From Heligmosomoides polygyrus polygyrus (lineage: Eukaryota; Nematoda; Chromadorea; Rhabditida; Heligmosomidae): DNA of 64,000 nt. Shown here piece by piece: positions 10,203 to 21,408 of the stretch; position 1 is the stretch's first letter, and every line of letters starts with the position of its first letter. The stretch is from positions 87,107,960 through 87,171,959 of the forward strand of contig OX377206.1 of the NCBI GenBank assembly GCA_947396885.1, read 5' to 3'. Both the position numbers and the translations under genes were made by a program. The notes under the pieces are model-generated. The model did not search any database and had not been told where the DNA came from. It saw nothing but the letters and a program-made list of their open reading frames with translations.

Positions 10203-11130
10203 CAAATCCACAATATCGTTAAAAAATATTGCGCTTTAGGCAGTGAATTTTTCGATGCACTGCAAAAATCTTGCTTTTCCTTCTTGCCTCGAAAGAATGC
10301 ACCTGTCTAACTCATTTTAGAGCACTTACAAATGGGAGTTAAAATATGGAGACCACCTGGCTTCCTTTGTAGCACCTTTGCTCGAATGGCCTCGATTCTC
10401 ACTCCTCTCGTCGTACCTAGTGGCTTAACAGTTAACCATCTCTCGTGGAACACAAGAAGCACACAAGAAAATCACGTTTTTCTACAACTACGGTAGGGAC
10501 AGGGGAGGACTGGACAAGATCTTTGGCGGATATTCTACTGCGGGAAGAGTACACATTGGACGCAAGTAGGAGAACAGGGAGCCAGACACTCTTCCCCGTC
10601 CTATTCACTTTTTCTCCCCGTCTGAAGGCTCCCTAAGCCGCTCGCTTCCCTCTGTCTAGTTGCGGCATTAGCCTTTTGCCATGATCACGTAGCACTGCTG
10701 CTTAGGAACGTCATCTTCCTAGAATTCTGTCTGATATTAGAGCTTATCCTTACTAGCGCTGATTATTTCTGGTTTTATAGCTGCTTATCATACCTGGAAT
10801 GATATGACACCTTGATATCTGAAGAAGCAATCTATGAGCTGACATGATAATAAATGCCAGCTGAGGGCAGGCCACTACAATTCCTCTAGTTCATCAAGCA
10901 TATCAGGTAAGATCCCACTATACTCCGGAAGAATGAGAAGTCACCACTTGTCCGTTTCACAATTACGAAGAAAAGAGCGGTACGTTGAACCTGAGAAAGA
11001 AGGCAAATTTCGCGAGATCCTACTAATATAAAAGCGTTAGTCCGTCTGTCCGTGTGTGTGTGTCCATGTGTCACAAACCTGTGTAATAAAGAAAATTCAA
11101 AGCGTAGTGAATAAAATTACACATTTTTCT
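10203..11130. other. No gene seen; GT-rich microsatellite near 11040-11072
   Basis: No coding sequence is supported. A TCCGTCTGTCCGTGTGTGTG tract lies close to the Penelope-associated RNA motif. Confidence 0.4.
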
Positions 11131-11131
11131 T

Positions 11132-11216
11132 TTTCCAAAAGGTTCGTTTCGCCACCTATCTTCAGACGAACCTTTTGTTATAACACCTTGCCGGTGGCTC
11201 ATCAGTGAAGAGGAAG
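11132..11216 (-). ncRNA. Hammerhead-ribozyme-like motif with permuted strand order
   Basis: On the minus strand the order is TCTTCA, CTGATGA, GCCACC, a 16 nt linker, AAAAGGTTC, GTC, TGAAGA, TA, GGTGGC, GAAAC, GAACCTTTT. These are the three hammerhead core strands (CUGAUGA, GUC, GAAA), each flanked by the correct complementary arms. Helix I is UCUUCA/UGAAGA, helix II GCCACC/GGUGGC and helix III AAAAGGUUC/GAACCUUUU. Known hammerheads connect the strands in the order CUGAUGA, GAAA, GUC; here GUC comes between the other two, which makes a pseudoknotted order. It lies downstream of, and on the same strand as, the Penelope-like RT. Penelope-like elements are known to carry hammerheads in their flanks. 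Activity is unproven. Confidence 0.5.
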
Positions 11217-11411
11217 ATGTTACAACATTTTTGGACGTGCAAATTATTAACTTACTAATTCAATTTCTGATAATTTTAATGTTTATTAAACTTAAATTTT
11301 TTATTTTATTTTTATATTTTATGATTAGTTTAAAAGTTTGTTTTATTGATATATAATTTATTTTACTAATATTGGATTTAAGTTAAAATTATAAAGGTTT
11401 TTAAACTCACA

Positions 11412-12761
11412 CTAGTCGATCAGCTGACGATCAGCTGACTCTAGTCTTCGCTTTAACAAAAATAACTCAACTGTAGTACAGTATTTGCTATCAGAACGGT
11501 TAACTCGTATCATTCCACAGTGTAAGTCATTTTGCTTTGCTAGGAATGATATCACGGCGGCATTATTTTCTATCTTAATCTTGTTTTTTGGCTTTAATTT
11601 ATTATTTTCAAGTTTAAATGATTGATTTAAGTTTTGTATTAAATTACAAAAGCAAAGTTTCATGAATATAAACATACACATATGCGAACAATTTAATGAC
11701 GAGTATATTTTAGTAAATTTTCAAATTCAGCTTAATGTTTTCACAAAGTTTATAGCCTTTTTGCGATGGCCTAGCAAGTTGTATTTATACAATATTTGTC
11801 TATTTTTTAAAATACACCTACCAATGTTACTGACGATAAAATTTTTATTAAATCCATTATTTACAAGAACTTTGTAAAAATCTTCTAATTTATAACAAAA
11901 ATATTCAAATTTTGAGCAAGCATTTGCTATTCTAAGGATTTCTGTATATATAACGTTACGTTTAACTCTGATAGAAACTTCAGAATCCATGTGTGGGAAC
12001 CTATTAACTTTAAAGTTAAAAGAATCTGTTTTATTATACAAGTTGGTTTCTACTTGGTTATTTACAATTTTTAAGGTTAGATCCAGATAATTACACATGT
12101 GTTCAGTGGTATGTGTCTTTTTAAAGGCAAGTGTGTTTTTGTACACTAATCCAAGAGTATTATCTATGAAGTCTTCAGTAAAGTTATGAATTATAAGTAT
12201 GTCATCCATGTATCTAAATGGTTTAAATAACTGATGTCCTTCTAAAGTTATATTTTTGGAATATTCAAATTCATACATAGACATTGTTAGATCTGCAAGT
12301 AAAGGGCTAAAATTTCCTCCTTGTGGTACTCCTTTATTTTGTTTGTAAATCATACCTGCAAATACACAGTAGCTATTTCTTAGTAGATAGTCGATGAAAT
12401 ATAGAAGATCAAAAGGTTTGTAGTATCTGTATCTATTATCTTTATCAGAAGTGTCTGTGTAAAAAACATTGAAGCTGTTGCTAGCAATGAAATTTTTACC
12501 AGAGTTTTTGAAACAAATGTTAATAAGGTTTTTCATTTTTTCAATAATAGTAGCATGAGGTAGGTTTGTAAACATATCTGTAAAATCTGCTGAATATAGT
12601 TTAACATTTTTTGAATCAAAACTTGAAAGTTCTTGTATTATGTTTGAGTTATTAATAGACCAGTACGTTTTAATCGTTCTGGAATTGTTAGCTACAAGCC
12701 TTTTCCTTTTCCTTAAGCCTGTGAAACGTGTCGAACATGTGAAGGTAATCTGAACGTACAT
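11412..12761 (-). pseudogene. Penelope-like retroelement reverse transcriptase, truncated and broken
   Basis: A 344-codon open frame (12761-11727) reads RT landmarks in order. These are the first catalytic Asp block SADFTDMFTNLPH (near residue 58), GVPQGGNFSPLLADL (near 144) and the YMDD box in FRYMDDILII (near 180), then LDLTLKI and a YNKTDSF...HMDSEVS tail typical of Penelope-type RTs. The N-terminal RT part is missing. A TGA ends the frame near 11740, and the same frame stays open afterwards to 11412 for about another 100 codons, so this is one lesion in a longer protein. No GIY-YIG endonuclease was seen. AT-rich codon use contrasts with the neighbours. Confidence 0.8.
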
Positions 12762-12837
12762 GTAATCCCACGTGCAATCGATGAAAATGGACGAAAATTG
12801 TCAGATTCAAAAAACGAAGGTAGAGGGACTTGATCGT

Positions 12838-13165
12838 ACGACTAATGCCGATCGATATTATCGATTTTTCGCCGGAGTTATTGGTTTTCGCTCAGATTTG
12901 TGCCACTGGAGTGGGAGTCATGCGATTTTGATGGCCGAGGGTCGACTTCACTGCTGGTTGTACGGTTCAATTAGGCGACCAATATCGATTGATGGTATCG
13001 AGTTTTCGACCGGAGTTGCCGGTTTTCGCTCTGGGGTTCAGGCGACCGTTGCTTCGAAAGAGTTGCTAATGCTCGTGGGAATTACTCCAATATGATGGCG
13101 TTCAAAGAGAAACTGATGCAGCCTTACTGTATCGACCGACCGAACAATATCGATTTATCGATTTT
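12838..13165. repeat. ATCGAT-rich satellite-like repeat
   Basis: Degenerate repeats carry ATCGATATTATCGATTTTTC, CGCCGGAGTT and GGTTTTCGCTC twice, about 150 nt apart. Similar ATCGAT-rich stretches lie at 38990-39480, 43110-43800 and 53835-54080. Confidence 0.6.
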
Positions 13166-13354
13166 TCTGCAGATTAGACACTAGGGAATGCGAATCGCAC
13201 GAATACGATGTAGCGTGGACAAGTTTCACGTCAACCGTAGTGAGGATCTTACCTTGCGCTATCTTATGTAATAAGACAGACCTTTTTTTCTTGCTGATCG
13301 AAGTCGAAAGGTCGTAAAATCAAATAAACCAAGTTGTTCTGTTTTTTGAGTTCG

Positions 13355-13388
13355 AGACGTTTGGCGGCAGCAAGGCCGCTGAACGTCT
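13355..13388. repeat. Imperfect hairpin
   Basis: AGACGTTTGGCGGC pairs with GCCGCTGAACGTCT around a short AGCAAG loop, with two mismatches. It lies in a 330 nt stretch without other features. Confidence 0.6.
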
Positions 13389-13498
13389 GGTATTTATTGT
13401 CTCACGGTTAACATAATTCAGGGTGTCCCAAGAAAACGAAAATGATGTCGTTTCTCATATGATCATGAAATTCTTGGACCTGTATTTACATCTAAGGT

Positions 13499-13632
13499 CG
13501 GTTGGCTACGCAAGCCATTGTATGGGAAAAGTACGCATTTAAATTGCCTCCACGGCATCTCGCAGAGGTAGCATAAGTGGCGCATTCCGTAATGGGATCA
13601 ACTAACACTGACCTTTATGTTGTCCTTTATAC
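13499..13632 (+). repeat. SINE family A, 3' half
   Basis: It begins in the GGCTACGCAAGCCATTGTATGG body and ends GACCTTTATGTTGTCCTTTA. Confidence 0.75.
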
Positions 13633-13979
13633 TGTACGACGCCGGTGAATCTGATAGCTACTCTAACTTTTGCTATAGAAATTGTTATAATATTAGGTTG
13701 TAAGCAAAGTTCTGTCAGTTTTCGAGGCTCATATTCAAAACAGCATAACTCGTCTCAGAAAAAAACTTTTCACTCGAACTAAAAACTATCATATGCGCCA
13801 TACCACTGTCGATGTGAAGCATATTAGCATATTAGGGAATCGCATTTTCTTACAAATTGGATGATTTATGGCGATTGAAATCACAAGAGACGGATTTGAC
13901 AACGTGCTGTTTCAAAAGCATTATTTCTACAAAAAAAGCGCTTGAGTGTTCGATAAGAAAACGTTCGGTTCGGGAAAGA

Positions 13980-14258
13980 TAAGGATAAAGGACGGCGTAT
14001 TTCAACCTCTCTGGGATGCGCCACGCATACTACTTCTACGGGATGTCGTGGGGGCGTGTTGAATGCGTATTTGGCCATACAATGACTTGCGGTGGCCAGC
14101 CGATGTACAAGTCAGTGTTTTATCCTTTCCAGACAAGTCTGGTACCGATTCGCCGACCCCAGAAAGGTGGAAGGCTTGGTTGGCCTGGGCGAGAAATTCG
14201 AACCAGGAACCTGGTATCAGATGCAGGCGACAGCCGGCGCCTCCTCCGCGCCCTTCGG
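13980..14258 (-). repeat. SINE family A, near-complete copy
   Basis: It reads from GATAAGGATAAAGGACGGCG through GGGATGCGCCACGCATACTA and the full body to the tRNA-like head GGCGCCTCCTCCGC, which is truncated at the outer end. Confidence 0.88.
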
Positions 14259-14664
14259 TTTGGGAAGGTTTGCTGAATATATAGCATGACGATGGTCTTG
14301 GATCTGGCATTCAATCAACTTCTACGTGACGATCCATTAGGGGTATGCAGCAGGGTCGTCATTCAAAAAGTATTGAATCACTACCATTCATAGGCTCCAA
14401 GCGTGACACCTTCACCCCCTTTTAACGTGCATTCTCTCTATATGTCTTGAGAGGTTGACAGGTGGTGGTCTGAGTCGATTTAGAAACGGATCAACAAATC
14501 AGTCGGGCTGCGAATCTCCAAACCACTTCGGATGACTCTCAGTTGTGCAAAACAGGACTCAAAAGATTCCTAGAGGCTCACATATAGGAAGGCACTGATC
14601 AGAACGGTTGTACCCAACCTATAGTGTCATTTCTCAGTATAAAACTGCAAACTAATAAAGAAGG

Positions 14665-15434
14665 CGGAGCGAATGCTGGCCGACTTCGATCATGTATGTG
14701 GGAACGTTGGACTGTAGCTGAATCTTACGAAGACGATGTTCATGAGGAACGAACAGGTTTCTGATGCCCCATTCTCGCTCAACGGAAAGAACATCTCCAA
14801 GTGCTCTAGCTATGTGTATTTGGGTCGCGAAGTTAACATGGTTAACGACCCAGCACCAGAGGTGAGCAGGAGGAAACGAGCGGCTTGGGGAGCTTTGAAA
14901 AGCGTCGAAGAAGTCGTGAAGAAGACGAAGAACGTCCGACTCCCTACCAACCTATTCGACTCCACCGCTCTTCCCATCCCAACATACGCTTCAGAGACCT
15001 AGGCTATCCGAAAGCAGGATGAACACGCGATCAGCGTCGCGGAGCGTGGAATCGAGAGGACGATGCTCGAAGTGACACGACTTACGAAAGTGAGAGAAGG
15101 CCTCCGAAGTTCCGAGCTTCGCCGATGTTCGAAGACCAGAGACGCTGTCGCATGGGCCAAGTCGTCGAAAACGCGTAACGTAACGCAATTCGCAGACACC
15201 CGCTGGGCGAGAGCCACCACCGACTGGATTCCGCGGGATGTCAAGAGAACACCAGAACGCTCACCAACGCGTTGGTCGGACTTCTTCGTGAACGCCCTGA
15301 ACGATCGATATGACGCTCTTCGCGTCCCTCGAGCGAAGAGAATCCATTGGACCACTCTGGCACACGACAGGGACGAATGGAGACGCTGCTGGCGCCTGCT
15401 CGAGCAAGTCGATGATCAACGGGACGACAGGTGA
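14665..15434 (+). pseudogene. RTE-like LINE reverse transcriptase, C-terminal part
   Basis: The plus strand reads MLADFDHVCGNVGL, one in-frame TAG, then LNLTKTMFMRN and YVYLGREVN, then YASET with a TAG, and onward to MLEVTRLTKVREGLRSSELR, RWARATTDWIPRD, RSPTRWSDFF and EWRRCWRLLEQ at the end. The LNL.KT.FM, YLGR and WARA...WIPRD...RPPTRW blocks are the C-terminal region of nematode RTE-class non-LTR elements. Two in-frame stops and the missing 5' end make it inactive. Confidence 0.82.
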
Positions 15435-15897
15435 TACAGGTGAATAAAGAAGGACTTCCGCACTGTTCGTCTTGGAAGATGGACCCCCCCCCCCCACTCT
15501 TTGCGCATTGGCGGAGTAATGTAGCAACTAGCTAATGCGTATTTTATGCAGTTTTAGGTTCCATGAAATGGCTAACAGCAACGACATGTTTAAAGTCTAC
15601 GTCTTTAGCCATCTGAATGACCGTTGCTCGTCGTACACATCTGCTTTCTTTCTACAGTTACTGGTTACTAGTGCGGCTCTGTCAGGCCCTTATTTGTTTT
15701 TTAACCATCTTGATCCTCCAATAACAGCTTAAATCTAGCAGCAAGGATTCTTCCTTCCCATAGTCCCTTCTTCTTTCAGCTGCTACGTTTGTATTTGCCT
15801 CCTTCCATTTTCGACCAAATTACAACCATTAAGGTTTAGATGCGCGAAGAGACGTAGTACGTATCGTTGGAAAAAAGGAGTACTATTCAAAAGATGG
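15435..15897. other. No gene seen; poly-C run at about 15483-15496
   Basis: A homopolymer of about 14 C marks the end of the LINE region. No coding sequence is supported after it. Confidence 0.45.
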
Positions 15898-16186
15898 GCG
15901 CGTGTAGCGCAGTCGGAGGAGGCGCCGACTGTCGCGTGCAGCCGATACCAGGTTCTTGGTTCGGATTTCCCGCCCAGCCCAACCAAGCTTTCCATCCCTC
16001 TGTGGTCGATGAATTGGTACCAGACTTGTCTGGGAAGGATTAAGCGCTGAATTGTTCATCGGCTGTCCACCGCAAGTCATTGTATGGCCAAACACGCATT
16101 GAAATCGCCTCCACGATATCCCGTAGAAGTAGAATGCGTGGCGCATCCCAAAAGAGATTGAATAACGCCGTCCTTTATCCTTTATC
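15898..16186 (+). repeat. SINE family A, full-length copy
   Basis: It reads from GGGCGCGTGTAGCGCAGTCGG to GTCCTTTATCCTTTATCC with every internal block in order. It is among the least mutated copies and a good template for the family. Confidence 0.93.
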
Positions 16187-17040
16187 CATTCAAAAGATGC
16201 TTGCGATTCTCCAGGAACACATATAGTTGGAAAAAGCAGTTTCTCTGGTTTTTATGATTGCAAAACATTGAGTGGTTGGTTAGGGATTAAACTTTAGCAC
16301 GCTTTTATATCGTGAGAGCGCGTTTACAACCCAATGGAAGCCAGGAGCATGTTTGTTCAACCAGAAAACGGCAGGAAATGAAGAATTATTAACTATTTTC
16401 GTGAAAGTCGGCTTTGAGAGACTAAAATTCGTAGTTCTAGACGAGTACATGGCGTAGTCGTTGCCATTCCTGGCGACAAAATTTCCATTACTTTCTACTT
16501 TTTCAATAGCTCTACTAGCAGCAATGTTATGCCTTTACAACAGTACCTAAATTTTGTTTCGTTTTCACAAAATTTAACGAAAACGTCGCAACTTGCTGCA
16601 GTCTTAGTCCGCTTTTTCATAAAAGTCTAAGACCTGTTGCATAGCCGTTTATACGATGCACTTTCCAATCTACTTCTAGCAAATTTCCCTGCTTCATCGC
16701 ACAACCTAGCGTACTTCCGCTAGCGAAAACGCCGAAATTTCTCCACTTTACTTGGAAACCGATCATAAAACGCGGTTTTAGTGCATCATGACGCTATCGA
16801 CGTGCAGGATGTTTCCATTACGTCGGAATTGATTCTGAAGCGTTGAAATGCCGCCGGCCTCGAGCAATCCCTTTATGGAAACAGTCAATTTCTTCGTCAG
16901 CTGTTGATAAGAAGGAGAGCAGGGAAGGCCGTCGATTAATCAATCATCTGACGCCCATATTTTCTCGCATTTCTGAGCCATCCGTCCGTCGTCAGCGTGC
17001 TGTCCACCATCTCACCATCCTCTGACAAGGGAAGATTCTT
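16187..17040. other. No gene seen
   Basis: Mixed sequence with no splice-supported coding frame and no repeat that I could match elsewhere in the window. Confidence 0.4.
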
Positions 17041-17290
17041 AACTCATGGTGAGCTTTTGCGATTCTATTTTGACAGGAAGTAGAGCCCTGTGAGCGGAGT
17101 CCAGAATCACGGTTAGTTTTTGCCGAAAGCTTTTTTGAAGACCTGAAAAAGGTGTGAAAAGGTGTGTGCAACACTCATCAACCCCTATGACACCCCTCGA
17201 GATGTGCCTCGATGGCGCAGTCGGTAGGAGCGCCGCCTCATAGAAGCACAACGGTGGGCTTTCAGTTCGAGTCCGCGTACTGGCAATACT
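17041..17290 (+). repeat. tRNA-like repeat, family H, left copy
   Basis: It contains GCCTCGATGGCGCAGTCGG (A-box-like) and CAGTTCGAGTCC (B-box-like). Upstream blocks are GAGCGGAGTCCAGAATCA, AGACCTGAAAAAGGTGTGAA and CAACACTCATCAACC. The cloverleaf does not close, so it is a tRNA-derived repeat. It pairs with an inverted copy at 17905-18155. Confidence 0.7.
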
Positions 17291-17904
17291 TCTGCAGAAA
17301 TTATTTTGATGTTAATACGCTTTCTCATGATCAGAGGACTCAATTTTAGAACATCAGTGCTTGCAACAAACCAAGGCTGTCTACTTGCGCCTTCATATGT
17401 GCTACTTTTCTAACGAAGCGTATCTACATCAATTCGCTTCTCTGGAAATAAAAACTCGTACTGGTCTTCATTTGTAGTCAACAGTTATGGGAAAGAATTA
17501 CGAAACAAGTACAAACAAGCGTTTGTCACACCAGCAGCATCTTACAAAAGCCAGTGAGGAGCAATGTTCTCCATCTTTTCCAAAGTCCCATTTTCATTAT
17601 GCTACTTTGAAATCCGGTGCGAAGGTGGAAAGTAGTCGGCCGACAGCGCGACATTTTCAGTACGCTTATGTAAAGATATGGCCCGGATTCATTATGTTCA
17701 ACCGTAAGGTATGGAAGTTTGTGTGCAGTTGCGGTATTGTTGGTGATATGGTATGATATGGTGTGGTGCATATACGCATAGTTGAAAAACTGGCATATAT
17801 GAAGGCGTAAATAAACAGCCTCGGTCTATTGTAAGCATTGATCGCCTAAATTGACTCCTTTGATCTTTAGAAAGCGTAATCACAGCAAACCAATATGAGG
17901 AAAA

Positions 17905-18155
17905 ATATTGGCAATGCTCGGACTCGAACTCAAAAGCCAGCCGGTGTGCTTCCATGAGGCGGCATTCCTACCTACTGTGCCACCGAGGCACATCTCATGG
18001 GGTGCCATAGCGGTTGATGACTGTTGCGCACACGTTTTCACACCTCTTTTTCAGGTCTTTATAAAAGCGTTCAGCAAAAACTAGCAGTAATTCTGGACTC
18101 CGCTCACACGGGCCCACATCCTGTCAAGATACCATCGAAAAAGCTCACTCTGAGT
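17905..18155 (-). repeat. tRNA-like repeat, family H, right copy, inverted
   Basis: The minus strand repeats the same blocks as 17041-17290 (GTGCCTCGGTGGCACAGTAGG and TTTTGAGTTCGAGTCCG, then the CTGAAAAAGAGGTGTGAA and GGAGTCCAGAATTACTG segments). The pair forms a large inverted repeat with a spacer of about 615 nt. Confidence 0.7.
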
Positions 18156-18850
18156 TGAAAACCTTTCCTTTTGAGGAAGCCACTCCAATTTGGTAACTCG
18201 TCATTCATCTCTATTTCTTGCCGGTCATTCACTATCATTTCCTTCCTTCCATGTCGCCTTCGATTCCCAAGACGACGTTATGTTTGACGTTGTAATATGC
18301 TGCCCATAATTGCAACGAGCTCTTTGATTTATTGTGTACATAGTTACTTATGGGAATAATGTGCAGGAAAAACGGAAAAGCCTTCAGCGATATAAGAGAC
18401 GGCGCTGCAATCCTAGTTGGTGGTGGCAGATCTTAGGCGTTTGCTTAAGAATTGAATGTGTTCAGTATTGAAATATGTTGAATTCACTCAATGCATAGAA
18501 AAGGACTAGGAGCAATCTCAATGGGGGAGGGGGGAGGGCACCTTATAACGGGACTCGCGCTCGGGGACCGGTCATTCCCTACACGATCCCGCCCGGCGCC
18601 CACTTCCCGCTCTACCCGCGCCGCCCTATTTGGACGAGTTTGTGGCGCGCAAAACCGCGCTGGAGTTTGCAGCTTCGTTAATTGCCGTGACGTTGTTCAA
18701 AAACCTAGCAGCTTATAGGAGACGATTGGTGAGCGCATCTCGTGGGGAACTCCGATGTCATTTTTAGTCAGTTCCGTTGTGGAGACAGTCGAGCGAAGGA
18801 GAACGTCGCTTTTCTCCCTGGATTCTTTAAATTTTCGCCACATCTATAGA
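18156..18850. other. No gene seen; CpG-rich patch 18540-18720
   Basis: A CpG-rich patch with GCGCGCAAAACCGCGC lies upstream of the coding fragment at 18853. It could be promoter-like or another GC-rich palindromic element; the sequence alone does not decide. Confidence 0.4.
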
Positions 18851-18852
18851 CT

Positions 18853-19131
18853 ATGGCTGGTTCCGATCAGGAGTCGGTGTTCTCTACATTGAAGGCCTAT
18901 CTGAAAATATGCGCAAAACCGGCCCATCGTCCTTTTACTTTGAAGGATCAAACAATTCTCCTTCTATTGAAGAACTTTGTAGCGGATGATCGCATTGTTG
19001 TCATGGCTAATCTCATTAGTATGTTGCTGTGCTTTTTGGAAAACGCAAACGGCGCCCTAGTGCTGAGCAGTGTAGCGGGACGTGAAAAAAACTTGGTGCT
19101 GCAGCTGAAAAGTCCATTTCTCCAAATGTGA
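18853..19131 (+). pseudogene. Unassigned coding fragment, possibly armadillo-like, with apparent frameshift
   Basis: An ATG directly after CTATAGACT opens 92 codons that look protein-like: FSTLKAYLKICAKP, FTLKDQTILLLLKNF, VVMANLISMLLCFLENANGA and SSVAGREKNLVLQL. The frame ends in TGA at 19131, but shifting by one base the text continues sensibly as MMHNILTLVLRTEAVHDRA and SSREVIGNAM to about 19215. This suggests a single-base indel or a decayed exon. The alternating hydrophobic helices resemble armadillo/HEAT-type proteins such as ARMC1, but I do not recognise it securely. No partner exons were found. Confidence 0.4.
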
Positions 19132-19215
19132 TGCACAACATTCTGACTCTTGTCTTAAGAACGGAAGCTGTTCATGATAGAGCTGCCAGTTCAAGGGAAG
19201 TGATAGGAAATGCGA

Positions 19216-20660
19216 TGCCTCCATGTGGTGGCAGGGAGCCGGACATCTCGTCCTCGGCGCGCCCTTTGCTCCGCCCCTTTCAGATGGCAGTGTAGGGAAC
19301 TACTCTCCGCCCTTGCTTCCTACCCTACGTTCTATCGGTGTGTCCAGCCTCACCCCAACCCCAGAGTCCCCTGGGAAGACCCAACAAAAAACAATAGAAC
19401 AAAAATAACCCCCCCCCCCTGGTTCACCTCTAAGTTTCGCCCCACGGTGAAACAGTCGACGCGCACGCATTAGGTACCGCGGGAATTTTAACGCGTATTA
19501 GCCGCTGGAGCCTTTTCATGTTTCTCTAACTAAATTTTTCAATATTCCGTTGACGGGGCCCTCTGTTTTCACGGAAGAGCGTCAGGTTTGCCCTTTTGTA
19601 TGTTATGTTGTGTGAGTTTATTTCAAATACCATTTACAAGTGACTATGGAGTGTCCCACCCCCGCCTTGGGATTGACATCAGAATAAAATATATAAAATT
19701 ATATTATATAAAATTATATAAAATATAAAATATAAAATATACAGATTATACAAATTCTATATATCCTATATAAAATGTACAGAATATATAAAATTTGTAA
19801 GCTAGGTCGGGAGGTTTGCAAATGATTAGGCCGTTGAGTACATTGCATTGTCTGAGTCCAAAACCTTAAATGATTGCTGGTATCTTGACCTAATTTAGTT
19901 TTATTCTACTGATGTTATCCGTTTTATGTTCTAGAAGATGATCCGTTCTCGGTGCAAATGCTGTGAAGGGGTCTCCTCTCGTGCTACACCGAGAACGGCC
20001 CTTCAGGGGTTCTCCCCACCCTACTCTCGGCTAGAAACTCAGAAACTGAGTCTACCTTGGAGAACAGATTGGTTTTTTACCTATTTATATATGTTGTTGG
20101 CTATTTATTGTGTTTCGTGATGTCGGGAAATCAGTTTAGAACGGCCACCACCAACTAAGATTGCACCGAGGCTGTCCTCTCGTCTACTTAATCGGTGGTT
20201 ACATTGTTGCTGTGTGCCAGAATGACTCATCGCGTATCCCCGAATAACAAGAGGGGCGTGCCCACGTTTGAGGTGAGTAAAGGACTAGAAGCGCTAACAG
20301 AACGGAAAGTGACATTGTTTCGATATGACAATTCTGGTTTAAAAACAGTACCTAGACGACCTCGTGTCTGCCTCATGATTCTTGGTGCACCTAAAAAAAT
20401 CCTGGATCATTCCAAACAATGGCTCCAGAAGTCTCAATTTTGGTTTACAGCCATCAGTGTCGAGGAGACGAAATTTTGATTGTATTATGGTTCACAAAAA
20501 ATTATATTTGGACCTGCACGTCTTGTTTGACGAGGTTGATTTTTTAAAATTCGTACTAGTGCTATTCTACGTGGTTTTTCTGCTATTTTCGTTCACCTCT
20601 CTCTGCGTTGTTATCGCTTTATGTTATCGTTTTGTGTTTTCCGTCATCGTTTAGAAGCCA
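19216..20660. other. No gene seen; TATAAAAT-rich tract 19680-19800
   Basis: A C run at about 19409 and a TATAAAAT microsatellite-like tract at 19680-19800. Several short frames around 20195-20654 have no domain and no consistent splice sites. Confidence 0.45.
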
Positions 20661-20667
20661 CAGCTAT

Positions 20668-20890
20668 TTGTCGTTAATATGACCTACATGGGGTGGTGGG
20701 ATACATGAAACCAATAATTGAATGGTAGGTCAAGAGAAGCGGGGGGTAGGTCAGTGCCCTGCCCTGGATGGTTGTGATTGGCTAGTGCGTTTCTCGTCTC
20801 CCTTCAGGCAAGATAAACGACCAGCACCTAGATATTCTGCGTCCCACCCATTCAATGCAATGTCGAGAAATGTTCCTTATTTAAGTGTCA
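20668..20890. mobile_element. MITE family C, degenerate copy
   Basis: The left end TTGTCGTTAATATGACCTAC matches the tips of the copies at 38241-38448 and 52040-52232. The right end is unclear. Confidence 0.4.
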
Positions 20891-21408
20891 AAGGCGCGTC
20901 AATGTATGCAGTAAAACGACGGTGCACCTGTACTAGTGGACTGAAGTTCTGCAACCAGATGATGATATCATTCCTGATAGAGATGAAGCACTGTGTCCCT
21001 TTCTTGCTGAAGGAGCAGCCTTAACAAAGCGTCGCTAGAGAGAGTATTTGTCTCTATAGAAACTCGATCTTTTTTCGAAATCGCGACCACGACAACGATC
21101 TCATTCCTCTCTGTGACGATCATGCGTAATGATCGTCTTTCCTGTTGAAATAAATCTGCCTCACCAGAGCGCGTGAAGTCTCGGACGCAATCTCATATGT
21201 ATGAAAAACCTCTTCGTCTATGCTACCAGTTCAAAGGAGAAAAAAGTGAATGTGAACGGTGACAAATGGATGCTGGCGGATTCGTGGAATTTTTGCAAAA
21301 TCCCACCCCGTTCTGTCGTGCAAAAGGCTGCGTCGTTTCTTTCCACCAAGGCAGGACATGCTTTAGCGTCTCGTTTGCTGGCCTCAGATATCACATTCAA
21401 AGCACACT
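20891..21408. other. No gene seen
   Basis: Mixed sequence. Includes an ATCATGCGTAATGATCGT palindrome near 21119 but no supported gene. Confidence 0.4.

Noticed and set aside
11141..11176. Simple hairpin GGTTCGT/ACGAACC as an inverted-repeat element end
   Set aside because: The pairing is real, but the wider region is better explained as helix III of the hammerhead-like motif.
17205..17290. Functional tRNA gene
   Set aside because: A- and B-box-like stretches are present but the T stem and acceptor stem do not pair.
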